A stretch of 64,000 nucleotides of DNA, taken from contig NZ_CAJGYT010000001.1 of assembly GCF_904846035.1 (NCBI RefSeq), positions 2,046,001-2,110,000 on the forward strand, given 5' to 3'. This document shows positions 56,124-64,000 of the stretch, in pieces. A program made the translations under genes and the position numbers. Below the pieces are notes generated by a model. That model was not told the origin of the DNA. It saw only the letters and a list, made by a program, of their open reading frames with translations, and did no database searches. The DNA comes from Psychrobacter aestuarii (GTDB taxonomy: Bacteria; Pseudomonadota; Gammaproteobacteria; Pseudomonadales; Moraxellaceae). Position 1 is the stretch's first letter. Each line of letters opens with the position of its first letter.

Positions 56124-57080
56124 ATGCAAATTTATCTTGCCAATCCGCGTGGGTTTTGTGCTGGTGTGGATCGCGCCATCGCGATTGTCAACGAAGCCTT
56201 GACGCGCTTTGAACCGCCCATTTATGTCCGTCATGAAGTGGTGCACAACAAATTTGTGGTGTCCGACCTTGCCAATCGGGGCGCGGTATTCGTCGAAGAG
56301 TTGGACGAAGTGCCCGATGGCGCGATTGTGATTTTCTCCGCGCATGGCGTGTCAAAAGCCGTTGAAGACGAGGCCACCCGCCGCGACTTGACCGTCTTTG
56401 ATGCCACCTGTCCACTCGTTACCAAAGTGCATATGGAAGTCTCTAAGCTTGCGCATGACGGTATGGATGCGGTGTTGATTGGGCATGAAGGGCATCCTGA
56501 GGTTGAAGGCACGATGGGGCGCTTTAGCCGCAAGCACGGCGGCAACATCCATTTGGTCGAAGACGAAGATGACGTGAGCGCGCTGGAAGTCAAAGACGCT
56601 GACCGCTTGGCATTCGTTACGCAAACGACCTTGTCCATGGACGATACCGCGCGCGTGATTGATGCGCTGCGTGTCAAATTTCCCAATATCCAAGGACCAC
56701 GCAAAGACGACATCTGCTACGCGACGCAAAACCGCCAAGACGCGGTCAAAGACTTGGCAAGCCGCTGTGAGGTGGTGCTGGTGGTCGGCTCGCCCAACTC
56801 CTCAAACTCCAACCGCCTGCGCGAGCTTGCTGAGCGCATGAACTGCCGCGCCTATCTGATTGACAATGCCAGCGAAATGAACCAAGCGTGGTTTGACGGC
56901 GTAAGCAGCGTCGGCGTCACTGCGGGTGCTTCTGCGCCTGAAGTCTTGATTCAAGACGTGCTGAACCAATTGCAAACGTGGGGCGGCGACTTACCAAATG
57001 AGCTGTCAGGCATTGAAGAAAACGTGACTTTTAGTTTGCCAAAAGCCTTGCGCATCCCTGTGACGGAGGTCAAAGGGTAA
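56124..57080 (+). CDS. ispH: 4-hydroxy-3-methylbut-2-enyl diphosphate reductase
   Basis: IspH performs the last step of the MEP isoprenoid pathway, making IPP and DMAPP with a 4Fe-4S cluster. The three cluster cysteines are in [25 protein letters not shown] and [14 protein letters not shown], with [11 protein letters not shown] and the SSNSNRL substrate residues. ATG 56124 matches the E. coli start (MQILLANPRGF) and has AGGT upstream; the ATG at 56109 would add five residues. The length of 318 is standard. Isoprenoid output feeds undecaprenyl phosphate for the MurG/MurJ pathway. Confidence 0.97.
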   Translation: MQIYLANPRGFCAGVDRAIAIVNEALTRFEPPIYVRHEVVHNKFVVSDLANRGAVFVEELDEVPDGAIVIFSAHGVSKAVEDEATRRDLTVFDATCPLVTKVHMEVSKLAHDGMDAVLIGHEGHPEVEGTMGRFSRKHGGNIHLVEDEDDVSALEVKDADRLAFVTQTTLSMDDTARVIDALRVKFPNIQGPRKDDICYATQNRQDAVKDLASRCEVVLVVGSPNSSNSNRLRELAERMNCRAYLIDNASEMNQAWFDGVSSVGVTAGASAPEVLIQDVLNQLQTWGGDLPNELSGIEENVTFSLPKALRIPVTEVKG

Positions 57081-57128
57081 GCGGTTTTAATAAAGTTTAA
57101 GACAGTATAAATAAGTCACGTTATACAT

Positions 57129-57165
57129 AAAAAGCAGTGTCCGCTATTGGGCGCTGCTTTTTTTT
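57129..57165 (+). terminator. Rho-independent terminator of ispH
   Basis: AAAGCAGTGTCC (57131-57142) pairs with the facing strand 57149-57160, including two G-U pairs, around GCTATT, and is followed by TTTTT. Confidence 0.88.
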
Positions 57166-57252
57166 GCCGTCATAATCCTGCCGAATAACCTCCCGACAAT
57201 ATCTCTATGTCATGCGTTGTCACAATTTTGCGCTACTTTTCTAGGCATCGCG

Positions 57253-57280
57253 CTTGAATTTTAATCCGCTGACCCTATTT
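57253..57280 (+). promoter_or_regulatory. Candidate heat-shock (sigma-32) promoter of htpG
   Basis: CTTGAAT (57253-57259), 13 bases, CCCTATTT (57273-57280), against CTTGAAA-N11 to 16-CCCCATNT. It has one mismatch in each half. htpG is a standard sigma-32 gene, which supports the call. Confidence 0.65.
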
Positions 57281-57403
57281 GTATACACAGCACAGTCGCC
57301 GATTGTCCGCCCTTTAGGTCATGTTATCGACACATCTCTTGGGCAATAATCATAACGGACACGGCCGCTGGCATTTTTGTCTTATTTTTAAGGAGTTTTT
57401 TGT

Positions 57404-59365
57404 ATGAGTGATAATCATCAGGCAGACAAGCAAAATCCTGAGCCAACCAAACACAGCTTTGAAGCCGAAGTCGCGCAGATATTGCATTTGGTGACCCATT
57501 CGCTGTATTCAAACGCCGATATTTTTGTGCGTGAGCTGGTCTCAAACGCCTCGGACGCGTGCGACAAACTGCGCTTTGAAGCGACCAATGACGACAGCCT
57601 ATATGAAGACGATGGCGAGCTGCGTATCCGTATCGACATCGATAATGATGCCAAAACCATCAGCTTCATTGATAACGGAATTGGCATGAATGAGACCGAT
57701 GCCATCGAAAACTTGGGCACGATTGCCAAATCAGGCACCAAAGCCTTTTTGGACAAGCTGTCTGAATCACAAAAGCAAGACGGTCAGCTGATTGGTCAGT
57801 TTGGCGTGGGCTTTTATTCAGGCTTTATCGTTGCCGACACCATCACCGTTGAATCACGCAAAGCGGGCGAGCCTGCGGATAAAGGGGTGCGCTGGGTGTC
57901 TGACGGCACAGGTGTATTCACCGTTGAGACCATCGACAAGGCGACTCGTGGCACGACCATCACCTTGCATCTAAAAGACGAATACGCTGAGGGCGAAGAC
58001 AGCTACCTTGAGCGCAGCAAAATCAAGCGTTTGGTCAACAAATACTCTGACCACATCAGCTTGCCGATTCAGATGCGTAAAGAAGTGTGGCAAGAAGACG
58101 TCAGCGAAGATAGCGATGACGAGACGCCAAAAGGCGGCGAAATGGTACTCACCGATGAGTGGGAAACCATCAATAAAGCCAGCGCCCTATGGACACGCAG
58201 CGCCTCAGAAGTCGAAGACGACGAGTACATCGACTTTTATAAAAACATCAGCTACGACATGGACGACCCATTAACGTGGACGCACAACCGTGTCGAAGGT
58301 CGTGTACAGTACACCCAGCTGCTGTACATCCCCAAAAAAGCACCGATGAACCTATACACCCGCGAGCAGCAGCATGGTCTCAAGCTGTATGTAAAGCGCG
58401 TGTTTATTATGGATGACGCCGAGCAGCTGTTGCCGATGTATTTGCGATTCGTCAAAGGGGTGATTGATTCGGCGGACTTGCCGCTAAACGTCAGCCGTGA
58501 GCTGTTGCAAGAATCACGCGATGTGAAATCTATCCGCGATGGTAACGCGCGCCGTATCCTAACTTTGCTTGCCAGCCTTGCCAATAGCGAAGATGCCGAC
58601 AAACAAGCCAAGTTCAGCGAGTTTTACAAAGAGTTTGGCGATGTCATCAAAGAAGGCTTGGGCGAGGACATGGGCAACCAGTCGCGTATCGCCAAGTTGC
58701 TCCGCTACACCACGACGACGCATGACGGCTTAGAGACCAGCTTTGCTGACTATAAAGCGCGCATGAAAGACGGGCAAAAAGCCATTTACTACCTGACTGC
58801 GGACAATCTCGCTGCCGCCAAAAACAGCCCACAGCTTGAGCTGTTTAAGAAAAAAGGCATCGAAGTTATCTTGATGACCAGCCGTGTGGATGAGTGGGCG
58901 ATGAACTTCTTGACCCAGTTTGACGACACGCCGCTACAAAACATCGCCAAAGGCGCGGTGGACTTGGGCGACTTGCAAGACGACGCCGAAAAAGAAGAAG
59001 CCAGTAAAGCGCAAGAAGCCATGCAGCCTGTGGTCGATAAGCTAAAAACCACGCTAAACGGTCGCGCCAAAGACGTTAAGGTGTCAACGCGTCTGGTAGA
59101 CAGTCCCGCGTGCTTGGTCGTTGGTGAGGGCGAGCTGTCGCCACAGATGATTCAGATGCTCAAGCAAATGGGTCAAGACGTGCCTGAGAGCCAGCCGACG
59201 CTTGAGATTAACCCTGAGCATCCCTTGATTAAAAAGCTGGATGGCAACGCGCAGTTTGACGACTTGGCGCAGGTCATCTTTGACCAAGCCTTGCTCGCGG
59301 ACGGTGGTCAGTTAGACGACCCAGCGGCGTATCTAAAACGCGTCAATGAACTGTTGATGAAATAA
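57404..59365 (+). CDS. htpG: Chaperone HtpG (Hsp90)
   Basis: HtpG is the bacterial Hsp90, an ATP-driven dimeric chaperone. The GHKL ATP site is in [39 protein letters not shown], and [12 protein letters not shown]. The middle domain includes [11 protein letters not shown] and [16 protein letters not shown]. The C-terminal dimerisation part runs to KRVNELLMK. The length of 653 is slightly above E. coli (624), with an acidic linker insertion ([13 protein letters not shown]). AAGGAG precedes the ATG. The upstream sigma-32 site and the downstream terminator make it a single-gene heat-shock unit. Confidence 0.97.
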   Translation: MSDNHQADKQNPEPTKHSFEAEVAQILHLVTHSLYSNADIFVRELVSNASDACDKLRFEATNDDSLYEDDGELRIRIDIDNDAKTISFIDNGIGMNETDAIENLGTIAKSGTKAFLDKLSESQKQDGQLIGQFGVGFYSGFIVADTITVESRKAGEPADKGVRWVSDGTGVFTVETIDKATRGTTITLHLKDEYAEGEDSYLERSKIKRLVNKYSDHISLPIQMRKEVWQEDVSEDSDDETPKGGEMVLTDEWETINKASALWTRSASEVEDDEYIDFYKNISYDMDDPLTWTHNRVEGRVQYTQLLYIPKKAPMNLYTREQQHGLKLYVKRVFIMDDAEQLLPMYLRFVKGVIDSADLPLNVSRELLQESRDVKSIRDGNARRILTLLASLANSEDADKQAKFSEFYKEFGDVIKEGLGEDMGNQSRIAKLLRYTTTTHDGLETSFADYKARMKDGQKAIYYLTADNLAAAKNSPQLELFKKKGIEVILMTSRVDEWAMNFLTQFDDTPLQNIAKGAVDLGDLQDDAEKEEASKAQEAMQPVVDKLKTTLNGRAKDVKVSTRLVDSPACLVVGEGELSPQMIQMLKQMGQDVPESQPTLEINPEHPLIKKLDGNAQFDDLAQVIFDQALLADGGQLDDPAAYLKRVNELLMK

Positions 59366-59679
59366 TCGTATTTTATAAAGCACACGCATAACAAAGAGGT
59401 CTGTTCGCAGGCCTCTTTTTTTTGTATTTTTATGGCAAAAATGCGTTAACGTGAGCAGCCATGCATGAGGTTTCTTTTACGTCTGCGACTTTACAATTTA
59501 GCCTTATCCTCTTTACTGACAATCCGTTACAATTTCGTTAGATTGAGCAGATACACTAACCATAATGACAATAAGCGCGTGCGCTTATGCCAGTGTACGC
59601 ACCCGTAACAAACATGATGCATTGACGATATCGTCGGTGTGGGGCTGTTGTTATTCGACCAGATAGAGGTTCTAAGTCT
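59366..59679. other. Intergenic region between htpG and the C13 peptidase gene
   Basis: 314 bases holding the htpG terminator and then AT-rich sequence with several TTAC-type hexamers. No promoter pair I would call, and no gene. Confidence 0.5.
59395..59424 (+). terminator. Rho-independent terminator of htpG
   Basis: AGAGGTCTG (59395-59403), a TTCG loop, CAGGCCTCT (59408-59416), one G-U pair, then eight T. Confidence 0.93.
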
Positions 59680-61161
59680 TTGTCACTTTCGTCATTCAAA
59701 ACCATCTCATTACAGCGATTTTCGCTGAATTTTGCTGCCAATATCATCGCTGCGCTGTGGATGTTGGTCGGCTCCAGTCGCGCCTTCTCTTGGGTCAAGC
59801 CCACCTTTATGCAGTTTGCGGTCTTCGCTTTATTGGCGCTCGGCAGCAATGTGCTGTTTTCGTGGCTCACCGCCGACACAGGCAGCATTTTTAATGAGCA
59901 GGGGCTGATTAGCTATCTGATTTGGCCGACCATTATTTTGCTTGGCGGGATTATTTTAGCGCGCCGCTCGGGCAATCAGATGCTGGTTTTTGTGCCTGTG
60001 GTGTTGTGGTTGGTCGCAGACAGTCTGCTAGTATTGTTAAAAAGCGCCTTGCAGTTTTTGGGCTTGCGCGGCTGGTTGCCAGAGTGGAGCTATTCGTTTT
60101 TGCCGCTGTTATTTTTGGTGCTGTTTGTATGGCAGACTTTGGCGCTGATATGGATTTTTACCCGCCGTATGCGTACGCCGTGGTGGGAGCGCATCATCTT
60201 ATTGGTCGGCTCAATGGCGCTACTCACCATTTGGCAAAGCAACGTCGCAGACCAGCCGATTTTTAAACCCGTCCTTGTGCAGCCGGTACTGCCTGAGGCA
60301 GCACTCTACGCGCAGCCCACACTGCTACAGCAAGCATTGGGCGATATTCGCAGCAGCACCGCAGGGCGCACCGATTGGTATTTTATGGGTGTGGCGGGCT
60401 TTTCTGAACAAGACGTGTTTCGCTCAGAGATTGACCATGCGCGCCAGCTGTTTGATGTGCGCTTTGGTACCAGTGAGCATTCTTTGGCGCTGATTAACAA
60501 CACCTTTAGCTGGATGGATGAGCCTGTCGCCACCAAGACCAGCATCTTACGCGGACTCAAAACCATCGGTCGGCGCATGAACACGGATGAAGACGTGCTG
60601 TTTTTGGCATTGTCATCGCATGGCAATCAAGACGTGTTTCAACTCGCCAATCCGCCGCTTGAGATGGAGAATCTGGACCCTGCTTGGCTGCGTGATGCGC
60701 TCGATGCGTCAGGCATTCGCTGGCGGGTGATTGTGGTATCGGCGTGCTATTCAGGCTCATTTATTGATGAACTGGCATCCCCGACCACGGTGGTGATTAC
60801 CGCGTCGGCGGCGGACAAGGCCTCATTCGGCTGTACCAATACCGCGGACATGACCTATTTTGGGCAGGCGTTTTTTGCCGAAGGGCTGCGCAGCAATACC
60901 AGTTTTGCCGCTGCCTTTAATGAGGCAAAGGTACGCGTGAGCGAGCGTGAGGGCTTTATGGGCTTTGAACCGTCCGAGCCGCAAATGGTGGTCGGTAGCC
61001 TCATGAAAACCGCCTTGCCCGCCTTTGAGCAGGTCTTGTTTGACCAGACGCGCTTGTCACAGCAGGCAGGTGCGCCATTGACCACAGCTGCTGAGCCGCC
61101 TGCAAGCATCAATAGCACGGTCACGCCTGCGCCGAGTACGCAGCCCAATGCCAGCCCCTAG
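59680..61161 (+). CDS. Membrane-anchored C13 (legumain-like) cysteine peptidase
   Basis: The N-terminal 185 residues form about five to six membrane helices (for example LLFLVLFVWQTLALIWIF near 145-162). They are followed by a globular part with the C13/caspase-fold dyad: His near 314 in FLALSSHGNQD and Cys near 356 in VVSACYSGSFID. Other family blocks are GVAGFSEQDVF, RFGTSEHSLAL and NEAKVRVSEREGF. No ATG fits the start; TTG 59680 with AGAGG ten bases upstream is the best choice. Bacterial C13 members are poorly studied, and substrates are unknown. By topology the peptidase domain follows the last helix; the side of the membrane is not certain. Confidence 0.82.
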   Translation: MSLSSFKTISLQRFSLNFAANIIAALWMLVGSSRAFSWVKPTFMQFAVFALLALGSNVLFSWLTADTGSIFNEQGLISYLIWPTIILLGGIILARRSGNQMLVFVPVVLWLVADSLLVLLKSALQFLGLRGWLPEWSYSFLPLLFLVLFVWQTLALIWIFTRRMRTPWWERIILLVGSMALLTIWQSNVADQPIFKPVLVQPVLPEAALYAQPTLLQQALGDIRSSTAGRTDWYFMGVAGFSEQDVFRSEIDHARQLFDVRFGTSEHSLALINNTFSWMDEPVATKTSILRGLKTIGRRMNTDEDVLFLALSSHGNQDVFQLANPPLEMENLDPAWLRDALDASGIRWRVIVVSACYSGSFIDELASPTTVVITASAADKASFGCTNTADMTYFGQAFFAEGLRSNTSFAAAFNEAKVRVSEREGFMGFEPSEPQMVVGSLMKTALPAFEQVLFDQTRLSQQAGAPLTTAAEPPASINSTVTPAPSTQPNASP

Positions 61162-61333
61162 CCGCAATACATAAGACCATTAATATGTGACAAGGGCATT
61201 TACCAACGCACATACCAAAGTCAAGGTTGAACCTGTATCATGGTAACGAGGCTGAGCAAGGCACCTTGTTTTAAGCCATTTGCTTTTATTATTCATCATA
61301 ACCAATCATAAATAACGCATAAGGAAACTAAGA

Positions 61334-62440
61334 ATGAAAACCACCGCCGCGATTGCTTGGGAAGCCAACAAACCATTAACCTTGCACGAAGTCGATTTGC
61401 AAGGGCCAAAAGACAATGAAGTTTTAATTGAGCTCAAAGCCACAGGCATCTGCCACACCGATTATTACACATGGTCAGGCGCTGACCCTGAAGGGCTGTT
61501 CCCTGCGATTTTGGGTCATGAAGGCGCGGGCATCGTGCTGGAAGTCGGCAAAAACGTCAAAAGCCTCAAGCCTGGCGACCATGTGATTCCGCTATACACA
61601 CCTGAATGCCGCGAGTGTAACTTTTGCTTGCACCCAAAAACCAATCTCTGCCAAGCCATCCGTACCACCCAAGGTCAAGGCGTGATGCCTGATGGTACAT
61701 CGCGCTTTAGCTTGGACGGTGAGCCGATTTTGCATTACATGGGCACATCGACCTTTGCCCGCCATACCGTATTGCCTGAGATTGCAGTCGCAAAAATCCG
61801 TGAAGACGCGCCGTTTGATAAGGTGTGTTACATCGGTTGCGGCGTGACCACAGGCGTGGGCGCAGTCGTTTATAGCGCACAGATGGAAGCGGGCGCGACC
61901 GTGGCGGTCTTTGGTTTGGGCGGTATTGGTCTGAACGTCATTCAAGGTGCAAAATTGATTGGCGCGCGCCGTATTATCGGTGTGGATGTTGACCCAAGCC
62001 GCGCTGAATGGGGTCGCCGCTTTGGTATGACGGATTTTGTCAATCCAAATGACGTGGACAATGTGGTTGACCATATCGTACAGATGACCGACGGCGGCGT
62101 GGATTATTCATTTGAATGTATCGGCAATGTCGAGGTGATGCGCCAAGCACTTGAGTGCGCGCACAAAGGCTGGGGACGCTCGATTGTGATTGGCGTTGCA
62201 GGCGCAGGGCAAGAGATCAGCACCCGTCCGTTCCAGCTGGTAACAGGGCGCAAGTGGGAAGGCTCGGCATTCGGCGGCGCACGTGGGCGTACCGATGTAC
62301 CAACTATCGTTGATTGGTATATGGAAGGCAAAATCGATATCGATTCACTGATTACCCATAAGCTCAAACACGAAGAGATTAACAAAGGCTTTGAGCTGCT
62401 CAAAGACCCAAGCTGTATCCGCAGCGTGATTGAGTATTGA
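61334..62440 (+). CDS. frmA: S-(hydroxymethyl)glutathione dehydrogenase (class III alcohol dehydrogenase)
   Basis: FrmA (AdhC) oxidises the formaldehyde-glutathione adduct to S-formylglutathione with NAD. It is a zinc medium-chain dehydrogenase. Visible features are the catalytic zinc ligands in GICHTDYYT and LGHEGAGIV, the structural-zinc cysteine set CRECNFCLHPKTNLC, the NAD-binding FGLGGIGLNVIQGAKLIGA, and the class III VTTGVGAV segment. The length of 368 matches E. coli FrmA. AAGGAAAC precedes the ATG. No FrmR-type repressor gene is adjacent. fghA follows after 104 bases and completes the pathway. Confidence 0.96.
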   Translation: MKTTAAIAWEANKPLTLHEVDLQGPKDNEVLIELKATGICHTDYYTWSGADPEGLFPAILGHEGAGIVLEVGKNVKSLKPGDHVIPLYTPECRECNFCLHPKTNLCQAIRTTQGQGVMPDGTSRFSLDGEPILHYMGTSTFARHTVLPEIAVAKIREDAPFDKVCYIGCGVTTGVGAVVYSAQMEAGATVAVFGLGGIGLNVIQGAKLIGARRIIGVDVDPSRAEWGRRFGMTDFVNPNDVDNVVDHIVQMTDGGVDYSFECIGNVEVMRQALECAHKGWGRSIVIGVAGAGQEISTRPFQLVTGRKWEGSAFGGARGRTDVPTIVDWYMEGKIDIDSLITHKLKHEEINKGFELLKDPSCIRSVIEY

Positions 62441-62544
62441 TAGGACACGCGCGTCTGTATCTGTCCGTTTGCGCCAAATGTGCAGGCGGATAGGTCGTTT
62501 GTTATGTCATCATTGATGGTCTTTATTTTTATTGTTTTTATCTA

Positions 62545-63450
62545 ATGAGCGCCCCTATGAGCTATTACGCACGCAACACCTCAAGCCGTTCGACATTGAC
62601 GCAAGTGAGCGTCAATCGCTGCTTTGACGGCGAGCAGCATTATTATCGTCATCAGTCATCAAGCACCAACACACCGATGACCTTTAGCATTTATTTGCCC
62701 GATGAGGCGCTGGCAGGTCGCTTGTGCCCTGCGGTGCTTTATCTGTCAGGCTTAACCTGTAATGCTGATAACGTTACGCACAAAGCGCATTTTCAGCAAA
62801 AATGCAGCGAGCTTGGTATGATTTTTATCGCGCCAGACACCTCGCCGCGCTCAGATGCTGAGGGCACTATCGATGTCGCTGATGATGAGCGTTTTTTTGT
62901 TGGGCAAGGGGCGGGCTACTACGTCAATGCGACGCAAGCGCCATGGTCTGAGCATTATCAAATGCAAAGCTATATCGTCGATGAGCTGTATGATTTGTTG
63001 CGCAGTGAGTTTGCCATCGGCAGCATCGGTATCATGGGACACTCGATGGGCGGGCACGGCGCTTTGCTGCTTGGCTTTACCTATCCGAGCAAGTTTATTA
63101 GCGTCTCCGCCATCGCCCCTTTGTGCGCTGCGAGTGAATCAACGTGGGGTGAGGTCGCTTATCAGGCTTACTTTGGCGATGATAAGGACCAATGGGACGC
63201 CGCCGACGCCAGCAAAGTCATTACCAAAGCCGGTCGTCAATACAGCCAAATCTTGGTTGACCAAGGCGGTGCAGATGATTTTTATAACCAAGGCGAGCTA
63301 CAGCCTGAAAAACTGCAAGCCGCTTGCCAAGCTGCTGGGCAGCCGTTGACCTTGCGCTATCAAGCAGAATACGACCACAGCTATTACTTTATCCAAAGCG
63401 TCATCGGCGAACACATCGAGCACCATTGGCGAATGGCGCAGTTAAACTGA
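62545..63450 (+). CDS. fghA: S-formylglutathione hydrolase
   Basis: FghA (FrmB) hydrolyses S-formylglutathione to formate and glutathione, the second step after FrmA. It is an esterase-D type alpha/beta hydrolase with the nucleophile elbow [29 protein letters not shown], and FIAPDTSPR. The catalytic Asp is probably in the [10 protein letters not shown] region and the His in [16 protein letters not shown]. The length of 301 is above E. coli FrmB (277) because of a Ser-rich N-terminus. Other starts at residues 5 or 6 cannot be excluded, since no strong ribosome site is visible. Confidence 0.95.
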   Translation: MSAPMSYYARNTSSRSTLTQVSVNRCFDGEQHYYRHQSSSTNTPMTFSIYLPDEALAGRLCPAVLYLSGLTCNADNVTHKAHFQQKCSELGMIFIAPDTSPRSDAEGTIDVADDERFFVGQGAGYYVNATQAPWSEHYQMQSYIVDELYDLLRSEFAIGSIGIMGHSMGGHGALLLGFTYPSKFISVSAIAPLCAASESTWGEVAYQAYFGDDKDQWDAADASKVITKAGRQYSQILVDQGGADDFYNQGELQPEKLQAACQAAGQPLTLRYQAEYDHSYYFIQSVIGEHIEHHWRMAQLN

Positions 63451-63517
63451 TTTGGGGCTTGATATCCCCGCCCATCGTCATTATGTATACCACCCCAAGA
63501 CTGAGACGGACTCTGTT

Positions 63518-64000
63518 ATGACAACGACCAACAGCACACAGCCTGAGTATTTAATCGCGCCTTCTATTCTTTCAGCCGACTTTGCCCGTTTGGGTGAAGA
63601 GGTCGAAAACGTACTGGCATCGGGTGCCGATGTGGTGCATTTTGATGTGATGGACAACCATTACGTGCCCAACTTGACGTTTGGTAGCATGATTTGCCAA
63701 GCGCTGCGTGATTATGGCATCACCGCGCCGATTGATGTGCACCTGATGGTCTCACCTGTCGATAGCATGATTGAGCAGTTTTTGAGCGCAGGGGCGAGCA
63801 TCATCACCTTTCACCCTGAAGCCAGCCAGCACGTTGACCGCTCATTACAGCTGATTAAAGATGGCGGTGCAGAGTGTGGCTTGGTATTGAACCCAGCCAC
63901 GCCGCTACATCACTTGGATTATGTGATGGACAAAGTCGACCAAATCCTTTTGATGAGCGTCAACCCAGGCTACGGCGGGCAGTCATTTATCGAAGGCACG
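63518..64000 (+). CDS. rpe: Ribulose-phosphate 3-epimerase, 3' end beyond window
   Basis: The frame runs from ATG 63518 to the last base without a stop, so 161 residues are visible of a family length near 225. The epimerase signatures are clear: [37 protein letters not shown] (metal ligands and catalytic Asp), [22 protein letters not shown], and [16 protein letters not shown]. Rpe interconverts ribulose-5-phosphate and xylulose-5-phosphate in the pentose phosphate pathway. It follows fghA by 67 bases and may share its transcript, though the functional link is loose. In related genomes gph and trpE often follow; that cannot be seen here. Confidence 0.95.
   Translation, partial: MTTTNSTQPEYLIAPSILSADFARLGEEVENVLASGADVVHFDVMDNHYVPNLTFGSMICQALRDYGITAPIDVHLMVSPVDSMIEQFLSAGASIITFHPEASQHVDRSLQLIKDGGAECGLVLNPATPLHHLDYVMDKVDQILLMSVNPGYGGQSFIEGT

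Larger units (their letters stand above)
57081..57403. other. Intergenic region between ispH and htpG
   Basis: 323 bases with the ispH terminator (57129-57165) and a sigma-32-like promoter (57253-57280). The predicted htpG leader is about 115 bases. No gene. Confidence 0.7.

Overview
The window is chromosomal DNA of a gammaproteobacterium in the Moraxellaceae, most likely Psychrobacter. I infer this from the protein sequences (RlmE, DUF2789, SpoT and DciA variants resemble Moraxellaceae forms), from the order murG-murC-ddl-ftsQ-ftsA-ftsZ-lpxC, and from a moderate GC content. Nearly all of it is core housekeeping sequence. I see no phage, insertion sequence, CRISPR array, tRNA or rRNA.

Layout. 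1-2.0 kb: a 5'-truncated DUF6756-like gene, a small basic protein and a DUF711 protein. 2.1-9.0 kb: miaB (minus), a soluble lytic transglycosylase, an RNase T2-like protein that has lost its catalytic residues, mdh and a DUF2789 protein. 9-18 kb: ribF, a GNAT acetyltransferase, a DUF4878-like lipoprotein, murJ, ampD, a DUF4105/beta-barrel protein, an SDR-type epimerase and an unrecognised protein. 18-29 kb: pyrE, gshB, then the cell-wall and division block murG-murC-ddl-ftsQ-ftsA-ftsZ-lpxC. 29-36.5 kb: DciA-like DUF721, a CHAP amidase, a DOMON-like protein, yhbY, rlmE, ftsH and folP. 36.6-44 kb: sdhE with an overlapping YgfX/CptA-like gene, a YidB-like protein, a DASS anion symporter, recX, recA and trmB. 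44-52 kb: a DUF2628/pilin-like fusion, a Kef-type antiporter, an unrecognised protein, a CDF metal exporter with a (His-Asp)14 tract, priA and ridA. 52-57 kb: spoT, rpoZ and gmk (minus), then ispH. 57-64 kb: htpG, a membrane-anchored C13 peptidase, the formaldehyde detoxification pair frmA-fghA, and the start of rpe, cut by the window end.

Functional groups. Slt, AmpD, MurJ, MurG, MurC, Ddl, FtsQ, FtsA and FtsZ cover peptidoglycan synthesis, recycling and septation, and LpxC adds the committed step of lipid A. SpoT, RpoZ and Gmk link guanine nucleotides, RNA polymerase and (p)ppGpp. FtsH and HtpG each carry an upstream match to the heat-shock sigma-32 consensus. FrmA and FghA form the glutathione-dependent formaldehyde pathway.

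The least explained signals are non-coding. The 983-bp gap upstream of recA has an extended -10 promoter, two palindromic elements and a tandem pair of perfect DnaA boxes. There is a possible small RNA between yhbY and rlmE, a nested hairpin between miaB and slt, and a 13-bp perfect inverted repeat between pyrE and gshB. I did not identify a complete new multi-gene system. The best candidates for new biology are the RNase T2 pseudoenzyme, the DUF2628-pilin fusion and the recA upstream region.
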